Source: Noviherbaspirillum cavernae (GTDB lineage: Bacteria > Pseudomonadota > Gammaproteobacteria > Burkholderiales > Burkholderiaceae_D). From it: a DNA stretch of 64,000 nucleotides. This document shows, in pieces, positions 22,402-32,680 of the stretch; the stretch's first letter is position 1, and each line of letters starts with the position of its first letter. Where the stretch lies: the NCBI RefSeq assembly GCF_003590875.1, contig NZ_QYUN01000002.1, forward strand, positions 2,356,001 to 2,420,000, in the 5' to 3' direction. The notes beneath the pieces are model-generated. The model was not told the DNA's origin. It saw nothing but the letters and a program-made list of their open reading frames with translations, and ran no database searches. Made by a program: the position numbers and the translations under genes.

Positions 22402-23506
22402 ATGGAAGCAGAACGCCTCAATTCCCTCTCCACACTGCTCGCGGACCTGACTTCCCGCGAGGCTGAATTACGGAGGTATCTTTGACTTCGATGTGAAGTC
22501 GGAGAAACTCGAGCAAGTCAACGCCGAACTGGAAGACCCCAACGTCTGGAACGAGCCCAAGCGGGCCCAGGATCTCGGCAAGGAAAAGAAATCGCTGGAA
22601 GCGATTGTCCACACCCTCACCAAAATCGACGCCGACCTGCGCGATGCCAGCGACCTGTTCGCGATGGCGCGCGAGGAACAGGATGAAGACACCATCGCAG
22701 CCGTCGAGCAGGATGCCGAAGGCTTGCGCGCACTGGTTGAAGGGATGGAATTCCGCCGGATGTTTTCCAATCCGATGGACCCGAACAATTGCTTCATCGA
22801 CATTCAGGCCGGCGCGGGCGGGACCGAAGCGCAGGACTGGGCTTCGATGCTCTTGCGCCAATATCTGCGCTATTGCGAGCGCAAGGGATTCAAGGTGGAA
22901 ATTCTTGAAGAGTCGGAGGGCGAAGTCGCCGGCATCAAGACCGCCACCCTGAAGGTCGAAGGCGAATACGCCTACGGCTTCCTGCGCACGGAAACCGGCG
23001 TGCACCGACTGGTGCGCAAGTCGCCTTTCGATTCCGCCAACGGCCGTCATACTTCGTTCTCCAGCATCTTCGTCTACCCCGAGGTCGATGAGTCGATCGA
23101 CATCGACATCAATCCGGCCGACGTGCGCATCGATACCTACCGCGCTTCCGGCGCCGGTGGCCAGCACATCAACAAGACCGATTCCGCCGTGCGTCTGACA
23201 CATGCGCCGTCGGGCATCGTCGTGCAGTGCCAGAACGACCGCAGCCAGCATCGCAACCGTGCCGAGGCGTGGGAAATGCTGAAGTCGCGCCTGTATGAAC
23301 TCGAATTGCGCAAGCGCATGAGCGAACAGCAGAAGCTGGAAGATTCCAAGACCGATGTCGGCTGGGGCCACCAGATTCGCTCCTACGTGCTCGACCAGTC
23401 GCGGATCAAGGACTTGCGCACGAACTTTGAAATGGGCAATACCAAGGCCGTGCTGGATGGCGAGCTGGACGGCTTCATCGCCGCATCGCTCAAGCAAGGC
23501 GTATAA
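22402..23506 (+). CDS. prfB: Peptide chain release factor 2 (programmed +1 frameshift)
   Basis: RF2 recognises UGA and UAA stop codons. The gene is read in two frames: 27 codons from ATG 22402 end at an in-frame TGA (22483-22485), and a +1 shift there continues 340 codons to 23506, giving 367 residues, the normal RF2 length. The SPF anticodon-like motif (KSPFDS, about residue 207) and the peptidyl-hydrolysis GGQ motif (GAGGQHIN) are intact. Expression is autoregulated: low RF2 favours the frameshift. It is followed closely by lysS, the usual arrangement. Confidence 0.98.
22471..22486 (+). promoter_or_regulatory. prfB programmed frameshift signal
   Basis: The sequence CGGAGGTATCTTTGAC contains the internal Shine-Dalgarno-like GGAGG, the slippery CTT codon and the TGA followed by C (a weak termination context). 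This matches the RF2 frameshift site conserved across bacteria. Confidence 0.97.
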
Positions 23507-23557
23507 CCCGGCTCGTCCATCGCCATTCATACATTGCACTTATCGACCGTCTTATCC

Positions 23558-25087
23558 ATGACAACCAATAACCAGACTGCGGCAGCGCCCGCCCAAGACG
23601 AAAACGCCATCATTGCGGAGCGCCGCGCCAAGCTTGCGGCCATTCGCGAGCAAGGCATCGCATTCCCCAACGACTTCCGGCCGCAGCACAAGGCCGCCGA
23701 TTTGCATGCGCAATACGGCATGCACGAGAACGACACGCTGGAAGCGCAGCCAATCAAGGTCAGCGTCGCCGGCCGCATGATGTTGAAGCGCGTGATGGGC
23801 AAGGCCTCGTTCGCGACCATTCAGGACTCGTCGGGCGCCAAGGCCGAGGGTCGCATCCAGCTCTACATCACCAACGACAACGCCGGCGAAGCCACGCATG
23901 CCGCGTTCAAGCATTACGACCTGGGCGACATCCTTGGCGCGGAAGGCTTGCTGTTCAAAACCAAGACTGGCGAACTGTCGATCAAGGTCACGAGCCTGCG
24001 CCTGCTGACCAAGTCGCTGCGCCCGCTGCCGGACAAATTCCACGGCCTGGCCGATCAGGAAACCAGGTACCGCCAGCGCTATGTCGATTTGATCATGAGC
24101 GAAGACACGCGCCGCACCTTCAAGGCACGCACTGCCGCGATGTCGTCGATCCGCCGCTTCATGAACGAGCACGGTTTCATGGAAGTGGAGACGCCGATGC
24201 TGCATGTGATTCCCGGCGGTGCCGCTGCCAAGCCGTTCATCACGCATCACAATGCGCTCGACATGGAAATGTTCCTGCGCATCGCACCCGAGCTTTACCT
24301 GAAGCGACTGGTGGTCGGCGGCTTCGAGCGCGTGTTCGAAGTCAACCGCAATTTCCGTAACGAGGGCGTATCGCCGCGCCACAACCCGGAATTCACGATG
24401 ATGGAGTTCTACGCCGCCTACGTCGATTACAGGTGGCTGATGGACTTCACCGAGGCAGTGATCCGCCAGGCGGCGATCGATGCGCATGGGACGGCGTGCC
24501 TGACCTATCAGGGCCGCGAGCTTGATCTGAGCAAGCCGTTCCACCGCATGACCATCGTGCAGGCGATCAACAAGTATGCATCGCATTACACCAATGAACA
24601 GTTGCACGATGCGGTCTTCCTCAAGGCCGAGCTGAAGAAGTTCGGTGTCCAGCCGCATGCGAATGCCGGCGTGGGTGCATTGCAGCTTGCACTGTTTGAA
24701 GAGACTGCGGAGTCGCAGTTGTGGGAGCCGACCTACATCATCGATTATCCAGTCGAGGTGTCACCGCTGGCGCGTGCATCGGATACCGTTGCGGGCATTA
24801 CCGAGCGCTTCGAGCTGTTCATTACCGGACGCGAAATCGCCAACGGCTTCTCGGAACTGAACGACGCAGAAGATCAGGCGGCGCGTTTCCAGGCGCAGGT
24901 CGCGGCGAAGAATGCCGGCGATGAGGAAGCGATGTATTACGACGCCGATTTCATCCGCGCGCTGGAATACGGGATGCCGCCGACCGGTGGATGCGGCATC
25001 GGCATCGATCGTCTGATGATGCTGATCACCGATTCGCCGAATATCCGCGACGTCATCCTGTTCCCGCATTTGCGCCGCGAAGAGTGA
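23558..25087 (+). CDS. lysS: Lysyl-tRNA synthetase (class II)
   Basis: A 509-residue class II synthetase. The N-terminal OB-fold anticodon-binding domain covers about residues 60-160; class II motif 2 is [20 protein letters not shown] and motif 3 is [12 protein letters not shown] near the C-terminus. The ATG at 23558 gives the expected start; a TTG eight codons upstream is less likely. It is followed by a strong intrinsic terminator. Confidence 0.97.
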   Translation: MTTNNQTAAAPAQDENAIIAERRAKLAAIREQGIAFPNDFRPQHKAADLHAQYGMHENDTLEAQPIKVSVAGRMMLKRVMGKASFATIQDSSGAKAEGRIQLYITNDNAGEATHAAFKHYDLGDILGAEGLLFKTKTGELSIKVTSLRLLTKSLRPLPDKFHGLADQETRYRQRYVDLIMSEDTRRTFKARTAAMSSIRRFMNEHGFMEVETPMLHVIPGGAAAKPFITHHNALDMEMFLRIAPELYLKRLVVGGFERVFEVNRNFRNEGVSPRHNPEFTMMEFYAAYVDYRWLMDFTEAVIRQAAIDAHGTACLTYQGRELDLSKPFHRMTIVQAINKYASHYTNEQLHDAVFLKAELKKFGVQPHANAGVGALQLALFEETAESQLWEPTYIIDYPVEVSPLARASDTVAGITERFELFITGREIANGFSELNDAEDQAARFQAQVAAKNAGDEEAMYYDADFIRALEYGMPPTGGCGIGIDRLMMLITDSPNIRDVILFPHLRREE

Positions 25088-25113
25088 TCACGGCAGTGAA
25101 TCGTTCGATCGAA

Positions 25114-25140
25114 ACGGGACCGGAAGCGGTCCCGTTTTTT
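25114..25140 (+). terminator. Intrinsic terminator of prfB-lysS
   Basis: A 9-bp stem (ACGGGACCG with CGGTCCCGT), GAAG tetraloop and a run of T residues follow lysS by 26 nt. Confidence 0.93.
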
Positions 25141-25328
25141 GTTTTTCCGAAGCATTCGGCGCACTCCGCGCTCGCAAGTCCCGCGACAGATCACATGAAG
25201 TGCGGCTGCGTTACAAAGCCTTACATCTGACACACTCTTCCCCTTTTTTTGCCTGCCTCAACCTCCCATAATTTGGACATGTACGCCATGCGCCGCATGC
25301 CGGCACCTGCAATTTTCAGGAGGTAAAA

Positions 25329-25994
25329 ATGGAAGGTAACAAGACCACGAATCGCATTCATCCGCTGGTTGCGGGTGCGGCGGTTGCCGTCATGCTGGCA
25401 AGTCTGACCGGCGTTGCGGCAATGACCGGCTTGATCCCGAATTCGCACAGTACTTCGGCACCCGCCACGACGGACACCGTCGCAACGACTCCCGCAGCGA
25501 CGACAGGCCAGCAGATCGCCGCCGGCAATCCCGTCGAACCACAACCCCAGCAATCGTCGCAGCAGAACAACCAAGCGCCGCGCGCAACGGAAAAGAGCCA
25601 CGCTCCGGCGCGCCCGGCTCACCGCGAACCTGCCCGGGTTGCCCAGGCTCCGGCCATCTGCCAAAGCTGCGGCCGGGTCGAATCAGTACAAGCAATCCAG
25701 CAGCAAGCAGAAGGCAGCGGCGTCGGCATCGTCGCTGGCGCAGTCCTCGGCGGCGTTCTTGGCAATCAAGTGGGCGGCGGTAACGGCCGCAAGCTTGCCA
25801 CGGTTGCGGGCGCGGTCGGCGGCGGCTACGCCGGTAATGAAATTGAAAAGCGCACTCGTGCAACGACCTCGTACCAGGTGCGCGTGCGCATGGAAGACGG
25901 ACAGCTGCGCACGTTCCCGTATTCGGAACAGCCAGGATGGAGCGCTGGCGATCGTGTGCGCGTTGTCAATGGAAACTTGACGGCCCGGGCCTGA
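25329..25994 (+). CDS. Glycine-zipper (2TM) envelope protein
   Basis: A 221-residue protein with an N-terminal membrane anchor or signal (about residues 12-34), a low-complexity Pro/Gln/Ala/Thr linker (about 40-110), and a C-terminal glycine-zipper segment (GVGIVAGAVLGGVLGNQVGG) of the type found in SlyB/OmpA-like envelope proteins, followed by a small beta-rich tail (YQVRVRMEDGQLRTF). CQSCG in the middle could form a disulfide or bind metal. AGGAGG lies 7 nt before the ATG. Probably periplasmic or outer-membrane associated; function unknown. Confidence 0.8.
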   Translation: MEGNKTTNRIHPLVAGAAVAVMLASLTGVAAMTGLIPNSHSTSAPATTDTVATTPAATTGQQIAAGNPVEPQPQQSSQQNNQAPRATEKSHAPARPAHREPARVAQAPAICQSCGRVESVQAIQQQAEGSGVGIVAGAVLGGVLGNQVGGGNGRKLATVAGAVGGGYAGNEIEKRTRATTSYQVRVRMEDGQLRTFPYSEQPGWSAGDRVRVVNGNLTARA

Positions 25995-26020
25995 TCGCGG
26001 CGAACGCAATCCCGACATGA

Positions 26021-26052
26021 AAAAAGGGCGGCATGCACATGCCGCCCTTTTT
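26021..26052. terminator. Bidirectional terminator
   Basis: A near-perfect palindrome, with five A, a GGGCGGCAT/ATGCCGCCC stem and five T, lies between the convergent glycine-zipper gene and iscX and can terminate both transcripts. Confidence 0.93.
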
Positions 26053-26122
26053 CATTGGCTTGCTCATTCTCGAAATTGTCGTGACCGCATCTGACGACGC
26101 ATGCGTTCACGCATTCAACGTC

Positions 26123-26317
26123 CTACTGAGACTCTTCTATCCACGCCGCCTGTATCGCCTCCAGAATCTTTTCACCCGATCGATTGGGATCGTCGTCAAA
26201 TCCATCCAGCTCGCACACCCATTTGTGCAAATCGGTGAAGCGCACTGTCAACGGGTCGATATCAGGGAACTTGTCGTTCAGTTCTTCCGCAATGCGCGTG
26301 ATGTCAGTCCATTTCAT
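26123..26317 (-). CDS. iscX: Fe-S cluster assembly modulator IscX
   Basis: A 64-residue acidic protein (MKWTDITRIAEELNDKFPDIDP) that binds IscS and modulates its rate and iron response. Full family length; last gene of the isc run, 52 nt after fdx. The longer frame to 26473 overlaps fdx in another frame and is rejected. Confidence 0.96.
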   Translation of the reverse strand: MKWTDITRIAEELNDKFPDIDPLTVRFTDLHKWVCELDGFDDDPNRSGEKILEAIQAAWIEESQ

Positions 26318-26369
26318 GATTGTTCTCTTTGGGGCGGTAAACGCGGCAAAAAACACGACATAAGGCAGA

Positions 26370-26708
26370 TCAATGATTCTCGCTGACCTGATTGATCGTG
26401 TATTTGGGAATTTCGACAACCAGGTCTTCGTCGCGCACCAGCGACTGGCATGACAGACGCGAAGTGGCTTCAAGACCCCATGCCCGGTCGAGCAGATCCT
26501 CTTCCTTCTCTTCTGCCTCGTTCAGCGAGTCGAACCCTTCGCGAATCACCACGTGACACGTGGTGCATGCGCAGGATTTTTCGCAGGCATGTTCGATGTC
26601 GATATCGTTTTCAAGCAATGCATCGCAGATCGATTTTCCGGAAGGCGCTTCGATAACGGCCCCGTCGGGGCACAGTGTCGCATGGGGGAGTACAACGATT
26701 TGTGGCAC
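26370..26708 (-). CDS. fdx: ISC-type [2Fe-2S] ferredoxin
   Basis: A 112-residue adrenodoxin-type ferredoxin that supplies electrons for Fe-S cluster assembly. Cluster ligands: CEKSCACTTC (Cys-x5-Cys-x2-Cys counted over ACEKSCACTTCH) and a distal Cys in SCQSLV. It lies between hscA and iscX as usual. Confidence 0.96.
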   Translation of the reverse strand: MPQIVVLPHATLCPDGAVIEAPSGKSICDALLENDIDIEHACEKSCACTTCHVVIREGFDSLNEAEEKEEDLLDRAWGLEATSRLSCQSLVRDEDLVVEIPKYTINQVSENH

Positions 26709-26747
26709 TTGTTTACCTCTACAGTATGAATGTGTTCCAGCTGACGC

Positions 26748-28625
26748 TTAGCTGGCGTCCGGCGCAATGTCGTCCAGTCTCTTGCCAGCCAACGCAGCCC
26801 GCACGGAGCGATCCATGCGCCGCGCCGCGAATTCTTCGGTGCTGTGCGCAAGCGCATCGACCGCAGCCTTGATGGCATGATGATCGTCACCCTGCGCCTG
26901 CCGGCGTACTGCATCCAGCAGTGCGTCGATATCGGCGCGCTCCGTCTCCGACAGCAGATTGCCGTCCGCGTCCAGCGCCGATTGCACCGCCAGCAGAATA
27001 CGCTGCGCCTCGACCTGCTCCTCGCGCAATGCCCGGGACTTCATGTCGGCATCGGCCGAACTGAATGAATCCTGCAGCATTCTCGCGATTTCATCATCGC
27101 CCAGTCCATACGACGGCTTGACTTCAATCGATGCCTCCACGCCCGACTGCTGCTCGCGCGCCGACACCGACAGCAAGCCATCGGCATCGACCTGGTAGGT
27201 CACGCGGATGCGTGCCGCACCAGCCGCCATCGGCGGAATGCCGCGCAGTTCAAAGCGTGCGAGGGAGCGGCAATCGCTGACCAGTTCGCGCTCGCCCTGC
27301 ACTACATGGATCGCCATCGCGGTCTGACCATCCTTGAAGGTGGTGAATTCCTGTGCGCGTGCGCAAGGGATGGTCGAATTGCGCGGAATGACTTTTTCCA
27401 CCAAGCCGCCCATCGTTTCGATGCCAAGCGAAAGCGGAATCACGTCCAGCAGCAGCCAGTCATCGCCGGTCGCACGATTGCCGGCCAGCAGATTGGCCTG
27501 TATCGCCGCGCCGAGCGCCACAACCTTGTCCGGGTCAATATTGGCCAGCGGAGTGGTCTGGAAAAAATCACCGACGGCCTTGCGGATGTGCGGCATGCGC
27601 GTTGCGCCGCCGACCAGTACGACACCATCGACATCATCGGCCGACAAATGCGCGTCGCGCATCGCCTTCCTGATCGGCGTGATGGTCTTGTTGACCAGAT
27701 GCTGCGTGATCTGGGTAAACGTGTCGGCGCTCAAGGTCAAATGCACTTCCTCACCGCTGCCGAGGACCGCATCGATCTGGGTCTCTGCCTTGGTGGACAG
27801 GAGCTCCTTCGCCTCGCGCGACTTGACCATCAGCACACGCATATCACGCTCGGACAAAGGCGCGAGCCGAGCCTGTTCGATGATCCAGCACAACAGACGA
27901 TGATCGAAGTCGTCGCCGCCAAGCGCAGAATCGCCGCCGGTTGCGAGCACTTCGAACACGCCCTTGGTGAGTTTGAGAATGGAAATGTCGAACGTTCCGC
28001 CGCCCAGATCGTAGACGGCATACACGCCTTCGGACGCGGTATCCAGCCCGTAGGCAATCGCGGCGGCAGTCGGCTCGTTCAACAGGCGCAGCACATTCAA
28101 GCCGGCAAGCTTTGCGGCATCCTTGGTCGCCTGCCGTTGCGCGTCATCGAAATACGCCGGCACGGTAATGACCGCACCGACCAGTTCGTCGCCCAGCGAG
28201 TCTTCGGCGCGCTGACGCAGCGTGGCGAGGATTTCCGCCGACACTTCCACCGGACTTTTGACGCCGGCAACCGTCTTCAGCTGCACCATCCCCGGCGTGT
28301 CGAGGAAGTCGTACGGCAGATTTTCCGCGTACGCAATGTCCTTCAGCCCGCGTCCCATGAAACGCTTCGCCGACACCACGGTATTTTTCGGATCGGTAGT
28401 CTGCGCGGCTTGCGCCTTGTAACCGATGTTGGCGTGACCGTTCGGCAGATAGCGCACGATCGATGGCAGCAACGCGCGCCCCTCCTCATCGCACAATACT
28501 TCTGGAATACTGCTGCGCACGGTGGCAACCAGCGAATTGGTCGTGCCCAGATCGATGCCGACCGCCAGCCGATGCTGGTGCGGCGCAGTGGACATGCCGG
28601 GTTCGGAAATTTGAAGAAGAGCCAT
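26748..28625 (-). CDS. hscA: Fe-S assembly Hsp70 chaperone HscA
   Basis: A 625-residue specialised Hsp70 that, with HscB, drives cluster transfer from IscU. Nucleotide-binding motifs [24 protein letters not shown] and [14 protein letters not shown] are intact, and the substrate-binding domain follows residue 400. The start at 28625 lies 7 nt after the macro-domain gene, so they are likely co-translated. Confidence 0.97.
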   Translation of the reverse strand: MALLQISEPGMSTAPHQHRLAVGIDLGTTNSLVATVRSSIPEVLCDEEGRALLPSIVRYLPNGHANIGYKAQAAQTTDPKNTVVSAKRFMGRGLKDIAYAENLPYDFLDTPGMVQLKTVAGVKSPVEVSAEILATLRQRAEDSLGDELVGAVITVPAYFDDAQRQATKDAAKLAGLNVLRLLNEPTAAAIAYGLDTASEGVYAVYDLGGGTFDISILKLTKGVFEVLATGGDSALGGDDFDHRLLCWIIEQARLAPLSERDMRVLMVKSREAKELLSTKAETQIDAVLGSGEEVHLTLSADTFTQITQHLVNKTITPIRKAMRDAHLSADDVDGVVLVGGATRMPHIRKAVGDFFQTTPLANIDPDKVVALGAAIQANLLAGNRATGDDWLLLDVIPLSLGIETMGGLVEKVIPRNSTIPCARAQEFTTFKDGQTAMAIHVVQGERELVSDCRSLARFELRGIPPMAAGAARIRVTYQVDADGLLSVSAREQQSGVEASIEVKPSYGLGDDEIARMLQDSFSSADADMKSRALREEQVEAQRILLAVQSALDADGNLLSETERADIDALLDAVRRQAQGDDHHAIKAAVDALAHSTEEFAARRMDRSVRAALAGKRLDDIAPDAS

Positions 28626-28632
28626 TTGAATT

Positions 28633-29166
28633 CTATGTCGCCAGCGCTTTGCGCCGATCGTACTCACGCTGATAAATTAAAAAAACGGCATCCGAAAACG
28701 CGCAGAAAACCACCCGTTCAATCGCTGGATGCGTATCGAGTGCTAGCAGCACAGTGTCAAACGCTATCGCACACGCATCATCGATCGGATAAGCATAGAT
28801 GCCGGTACTGATTGCCGGAAATGCGATCGTCTTCACGCCATTGTCGGCGGCAATCCGCATGGAATTGCCGTAGCAGGAAGCAAGCAGTGCCGCTTCGCCG
28901 GAATTGCCGCCATGCCAAACCGGCCCGACGGTATGAATCACGTGCTTCGCCGGAAGCCGATAGCCTTTCGTGATCTTTGCCTCGCCGGTCCTGCAACCGT
29001 TCAGCGTCAGGCATTCCTGATACAGCTCCCTGCCCGCCGCACGATGTATCGCACCGTCCACGCCTCCACCGCCCAGCAGAGAACTATTGGCGGCGTTCAC
29101 AATTGCATCGACCGCCAGCGTCGTGATATCGGCTTTGACGATGTCGATCTTTTGCAAGACGTTCAT
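28633..29166 (-). CDS. Macro-domain protein (ADP-ribose hydrolase type) embedded in the isc operon
   Basis: A 177-residue stand-alone macro domain of the YmdB/MacroD type. Ligand-binding motifs are intact: [23 protein letters not shown] (adenine and ribose contacts, catalytic loop) and [13 protein letters not shown] (diphosphate loop). Such proteins deacetylate O-acetyl-ADP-ribose and remove mono-ADP-ribose from proteins. It sits 12 nt after hscB and 7 nt before hscA on the same strand, an unusual position. A role in Fe-S biogenesis or a link to NAD/ADP-ribose signalling is inference only. Confidence 0.92.
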   Translation of the reverse strand: MNVLQKIDIVKADITTLAVDAIVNAANSSLLGGGGVDGAIHRAAGRELYQECLTLNGCRTGEAKITKGYRLPAKHVIHTVGPVWHGGNSGEAALLASCYGNSMRIAADNGVKTIAFPAISTGIYAYPIDDACAIAFDTVLLALDTHPAIERVVFCAFSDAVFLIYQREYDRRKALAT

Positions 29167-29178
29167 GACTTGTGACGA

Positions 29179-29700
29179 TCAAATGTCCATCGTTTCGAAA
29201 ATGCGCCCGATCTCGTCGCCGAACTTTTCCAGGAACATCAATTGCCGCACGCCTTGCGCCGCTGCGTGAAAGTCATTCGCATCCAGCAACTTGCCGATCT
29301 GTTCGACTTCCTTCTTGCGAGCGCCGCGCAGCTCGGCCTCGAGCCGTTCGAGTACACCGATGTCCTTCGCCGCCTTTGCATCCTCCAGCGATTCTCGCCA
29401 TTCCATTTGCTGCATCAGGAAAGCGCCAGGCATCGCGGTATTGGATTCGATCTGCAAATCGACACCATTCAGTTCACATAGATAGGCGGCGCGTCCGAAC
29501 GGGCTCTTCAATGTCTTGTACGCCTCGTTGGCGCGCGTCGCCCATTGCATCGCCACCCGCTTTTCCGCGTCGCTCGCATGAGCGAACTTGTCCGGATGTA
29601 CCTGGTTCTGCACTTCGTGATACGCCTTGTCCAGCGCAGTCATGTCGATGTCGAAGCGCTGCGGCAAATGAAACAGGTCGAAGTGATTTTGCATCGTCAT
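29179..29700 (-). CDS. hscB: Fe-S assembly J-domain co-chaperone HscB
   Basis: A 173-residue protein with an N-terminal J domain carrying HPDKF (the HPD needed to stimulate HscA ATPase, about residue 36) and a C-terminal three-helix bundle that binds IscU. ATG 29700 or the second Met at 29694 may be the start. A terminator precedes it, so the hscB part of the isc cluster may be a partly separate transcript. Confidence 0.96.
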   Translation of the reverse strand: MTMQNHFDLFHLPQRFDIDMTALDKAYHEVQNQVHPDKFAHASDAEKRVAMQWATRANEAYKTLKSPFGRAAYLCELNGVDLQIESNTAMPGAFLMQQMEWRESLEDAKAAKDIGVLERLEAELRGARKKEVEQIGKLLDANDFHAAAQGVRQLMFLEKFGDEIGRIFETMDI

Positions 29701-29701
29701 T

Positions 29702-29735
29702 TAAAACAAAAGCCTGTTCATACTTCAACAGGCTT
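29702..29735 (-). terminator. Terminator between iscA and hscB
   Basis: On the minus strand a 9-bp stem (AAGCCTGTT with AACAGGCTT), 8-nt loop and TTTTGTTTT tail form a convincing intrinsic terminator between iscRSUA and hscB-macro-hscA-fdx-iscX. Partial read-through would lower chaperone expression relative to the scaffold proteins. Confidence 0.8.
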
Positions 29736-29795
29736 GGTAGAAACATTGTGGGGTGACGTACGGGAGTCGCAAGCAGCACCGCACTCCGCTGACCA

Positions 29796-29820
29796 TCATT
29801 CCTCGCGCAGCGAGGAATGA
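29796..29820. repeat. Short palindromic repeat element
   Basis: An 11-bp perfect stem (TCATTCCTCGC with GCGAGGAATGA) with loop GCA lies between iscA and hscB. The form resembles the short dispersed GTCATTCCCGC-type palindromes common in betaproteobacterial intergenic DNA. Confidence 0.65.
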
Positions 29821-29836
29821 CCTGACCACCCGACCA

Positions 29837-30160
29837 TCAAATGCGGAAGCTTTCCCCGCAGCCGCACTCATCCTTCATGTTCGGATTGTTGAACTTGAAG
29901 CCCTCGTTCAAGCCTTCGCGCGCGAAATCCAGCTCGGTGCCATCGATGTACGGCAGGCTTTTCGGATCGACGAATACCTTGACGCCATGCGACTCGAACA
30001 CTGCGTCTTCCGTCGCGCTCTCGTCCACATACTCCAGCTTGTACGCAAGTCCGGAGCAGCCGGTCGTGCGCACTCCAAAGCGCAAACCGATGCCTTTGCC
30101 GCGCCGTTCAATATAGCGGTTGATATGCCTCGCCGCTTTTTCGGTCAATGTGATTGCCAT
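29837..30160 (-). CDS. iscA: Fe-S assembly A-type carrier IscA
   Basis: A 107-residue A-type carrier with the three conserved Cys ([10 protein letters not shown] near residue 35 and the C-terminal CGCGESF). Full length; 50 nt downstream of iscU. Confidence 0.97.
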   Translation of the reverse strand: MAITLTEKAARHINRYIERRGKGIGLRFGVRTTGCSGLAYKLEYVDESATEDAVFESHGVKVFVDPKSLPYIDGTELDFAREGLNEGFKFNNPNMKDECGCGESFRI

Positions 30161-30210
30161 AGCACTTGTGTCTCTTTCAAATCATGCCGGCTCGCGCCGG
30201 CACGACAATC

Positions 30211-30612
30211 TCAGGCAGCTTCCTTCGATTCAGCCGTATGCTTGGCCTTGTAATCCTGCACCGCGGCCTTGATCGCATCTTCCGCCAGGATCGAGCAGTG
30301 AATCTTCACCGGCGGCAAGGCCAGCTCTTCCGCGATCTGGGTGTTCTTGATCGACAATGCCTGATCCAGCGTCTTGCCCTTGACCCATTCGGTCACCAGC
30401 GAAGAGGAGGCAATTGCCGATCCGCAACCATAAGTCTTGAACTTGGCATCCTCGATCACGCCATCAGCGCCGACCTTGATTTGCAACTTCATCACGTCGC
30501 CGCAGGCCGGCGCGCCAACCATACCGGTTCCCACCGACTCATCACCCTTGTCGAAGGCACCGACGTTGCGCGGATTTTCGTAATGGTCGAGAACTTTTTC
30601 CGAGTAAGACAT
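30211..30612 (-). CDS. iscU: Fe-S cluster scaffold protein IscU
   Basis: A 133-residue scaffold. Conserved cluster ligands are Cys in GAPACGDVM, Cys in TYGCGSAIA, and Cys in HCSILAEDAI, together with the LPPVKIHC motif recognised by HscA. In line with iscS and iscA. Confidence 0.98.
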   Translation of the reverse strand: MSYSEKVLDHYENPRNVGAFDKGDESVGTGMVGAPACGDVMKLQIKVGADGVIEDAKFKTYGCGSAIASSSLVTEWVKGKTLDQALSIKNTQIAEELALPPVKIHCSILAEDAIKAAVQDYKAKHTAESKEAA

Positions 30613-30661
30613 TGAATGCTCCTGAATTTTTAGCCAGTCATGTTGCGTGAAAGGAAACCGA

Positions 30662-31915
30662 TCAGTGCGCCGCCCACTGGATTGTGCTGAGATCGATACC
30701 TTCCTTGTACATATCCCACAGCGGCGACAGTTCGCGCAGCTTGCCCACCTTTTCCTTGATCAGCTTGATCGTGAAATCGATATCCTCTTCCGTGGTGAAA
30801 CGGCCGATGGTAAAACGGATCGAGCTGTGCGCCAGTTCATCGCTGCGGCCCAAGGCCCTCAATACATAAGATGGTTCCAGACTGGCCGAAGTACAAGCGG
30901 AACCTGAAGAAACCGCGATATCCTTGATCGCCATGATGAGCGATTCGCCTTCCACATAATTGAAGCTCACGTTCAGGTTGTGCGGTACGCGATGCTCCAT
31001 GTCGCCATTGACATAGACTTCCTCGATTTCCGTCAGACCTTTGGCGAGACGGTCGCGCAACGCCTTGATGCGGGCGATCTCTTCATCCATTTCTTCCTTG
31101 GCGATACGAAAAGCCTCGCCCATGCCAACGATCTGGTGCGTCGGCAAGGTGCCGGAACGCAAGCCGCGTTCATGACCGCCGCCGTGCATCTGCGCTTCGA
31201 TACGCACACGCGGCTTGCGGCGCACATACAAGGCACCGATGCCTTTCGGACCGTAGGTCTTGTGCGCGGTAAAGGTCATCAGATCGACTTTCCACTTTTC
31301 CAGATCGATATCCACCTTGCCGGTCGCCTGCGCGGCGTCGCAATGGAAGATCACGCCTTTTGCACGGCACAGTTCGCCGATTTCCTGGATCGGCTGAATC
31401 ACGCCGATCTCGTTGTTGACCAGCATCACGGACACCAGGATCGTGTCAGGGCGAATCGCCTGTTCCAGCTGCTCGATGGTGATGAGACCATTGTCCTGCG
31501 GTTGCAGATAAGTCGCCTCAAAACCCTGGCGCTCCAGTTCGCGCACGGTGTCCAGCACCGCCTTGTGTTCGGTCTTGACCGTGATGATGTGCTTGCCCTT
31601 GGTCTTGTAGAACTGCGCCGCGCCCTTCAATGCGAGGTTGTTGCCTTCCGTCGCGCCGGAAGTCCAGATGATTTCGCGCGGATCGGCATTGACCAGCGCC
31701 GCGACTTGCGCCCGCGCCTCTTCCACCGCCTTTTCGGCGCTCCAGCCGTACATATGGCTGCGCGAAGCAGGGTTGCCGAACTGCTCGCGCAGATACGGGA
31801 TCATCTTGTCGGCAACACGCGGATCAATCGGCGTGGTCGCCGAATAATCCATGTAGATCGGGAAATGTGGCGCCTTGAGGGTGTCGATCAGGCTTTTTTC
31901 CAAAGGGGCATTCAT
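30662..31915 (-). CDS. iscS: Cysteine desulfurase IscS
   Basis: A 417-residue PLP enzyme that takes sulfur from cysteine for Fe-S clusters and tRNA thiolation. The PLP lysine is in [10 protein letters not shown] and the catalytic Cys is in the mobile loop [13 protein letters not shown]. The start at 31915 gives a short N-terminal extension ([16 protein letters not shown]) before the usual [11 protein letters not shown]. Longer frame to 32062 overlaps iscR and is rejected. Confidence 0.98.
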   Translation of the reverse strand: MNAPLEKSLIDTLKAPHFPIYMDYSATTPIDPRVADKMIPYLREQFGNPASRSHMYGWSAEKAVEEARAQVAALVNADPREIIWTSGATEGNNLALKGAAQFYKTKGKHIITVKTEHKAVLDTVRELERQGFEATYLQPQDNGLITIEQLEQAIRPDTILVSVMLVNNEIGVIQPIQEIGELCRAKGVIFHCDAAQATGKVDIDLEKWKVDLMTFTAHKTYGPKGIGALYVRRKPRVRIEAQMHGGGHERGLRSGTLPTHQIVGMGEAFRIAKEEMDEEIARIKALRDRLAKGLTEIEEVYVNGDMEHRVPHNLNVSFNYVEGESLIMAIKDIAVSSGSACTSASLEPSYVLRALGRSDELAHSSIRFTIGRFTTEEDIDFTIKLIKEKVGKLRELSPLWDMYKEGIDLSTIQWAAH

Positions 31916-31929
31916 GTAATTCACTCCAG

Positions 31930-32403
31930 TCAGGCAGCTACGTGGGGGCGATGAAGCATGACCACGTTTTGTTCGGCACACTTTTGTTTCTGCTGGTCCA
32001 CCAGATCCTTCAACGATACCGAATCCAGATATTCGACCATCTTTGCATTCAGGGTTGCCCACAGATCGTGGGTCATGCAGCGCGATCCATGCTCATGGTC
32101 GGCGCTGTGGCAATTTTCCTTGCCACCGCATTGGGTCGCATCCAGCGGCTCGTCCACGGCGATGATGATGTCGGCCACCGTCACATCCTCGGCCCGCCGC
32201 GCCAGCGTGTATCCGCCGCCGGGGCCGCGTACCGATTCCACGATCTCGTGACGGCGCAACTTGCCGAATAATTGCTCAAGATACGACAGCGAAATCTCCT
32301 GGCGCTGGCTGATCGCTGAAAGCGTAACCGGACCCTTGTCCTGGCGCAGCGCCAAGTCAATCATCGCGGTTACCGCAAACCGGCCTTTTGTAGTCAGACG
32401 CAT
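31930..32403 (-). CDS. iscR: Fe-S-responsive regulator IscR
   Basis: A 157-residue Rrf2-family repressor. The winged helix is at the N-terminus ([19 protein letters not shown]). Cluster ligands are Cys92, Cys98, Cys109 and His112, matching the C-x5-C-x5-C-x2-H pattern of E. coli IscR but with a five-residue insertion before the third Cys. With its [2Fe-2S] cluster it represses the operon from a type 1 site just upstream. Confidence 0.97.
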   Translation of the reverse strand: MRLTTKGRFAVTAMIDLALRQDKGPVTLSAISQRQEISLSYLEQLFGKLRRHEIVESVRGPGGGYTLARRAEDVTVADIIIAVDEPLDATQCGGKENCHSADHEHGSRCMTHDLWATLNAKMVEYLDSVSLKDLVDQQKQKCAEQNVVMLHRPHVAA

Positions 32404-32455
32404 AAATCCTCAACTCCAAGGCGAAACTTTTCTACCAAGGTCGGGAATTTCCTGC

Positions 32456-32480
32456 ATTCCCGAATATTTTGGTCAAGTAT
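32456..32480 (-). promoter_or_regulatory. IscR type 1 operator upstream of iscR
   Basis: On the minus strand the 25-bp site reads ATACTTGACC, then AAAAT, then ATTCGGGAAT, closely following the type 1 IscR consensus (ATASYYGACTRWWW followed by its inverted half). It lies 53 nt before iscR. A TATACT -10 box with CTGACG 17 nt upstream overlaps its start, so binding would block transcription. Confidence 0.7.
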
Positions 32481-32680
32481 AACAAAGTTGAGTAAATCCG
32501 TCAGGTATTCGTGCCGACATGCTGCAGTGCATTACGTCTCATGCATTGGTTCAAACACATGCAGTCAGCCATTTCAGGAAGCGGTCGGTTGTCGCGGAAT
32601 TCAGACGCGGAACAAGGCCAGTATTATTTCATACTGGCAATTTTCTCGTTGGGAGCGGGTGCGGTCCCGCTCAATGAAAG

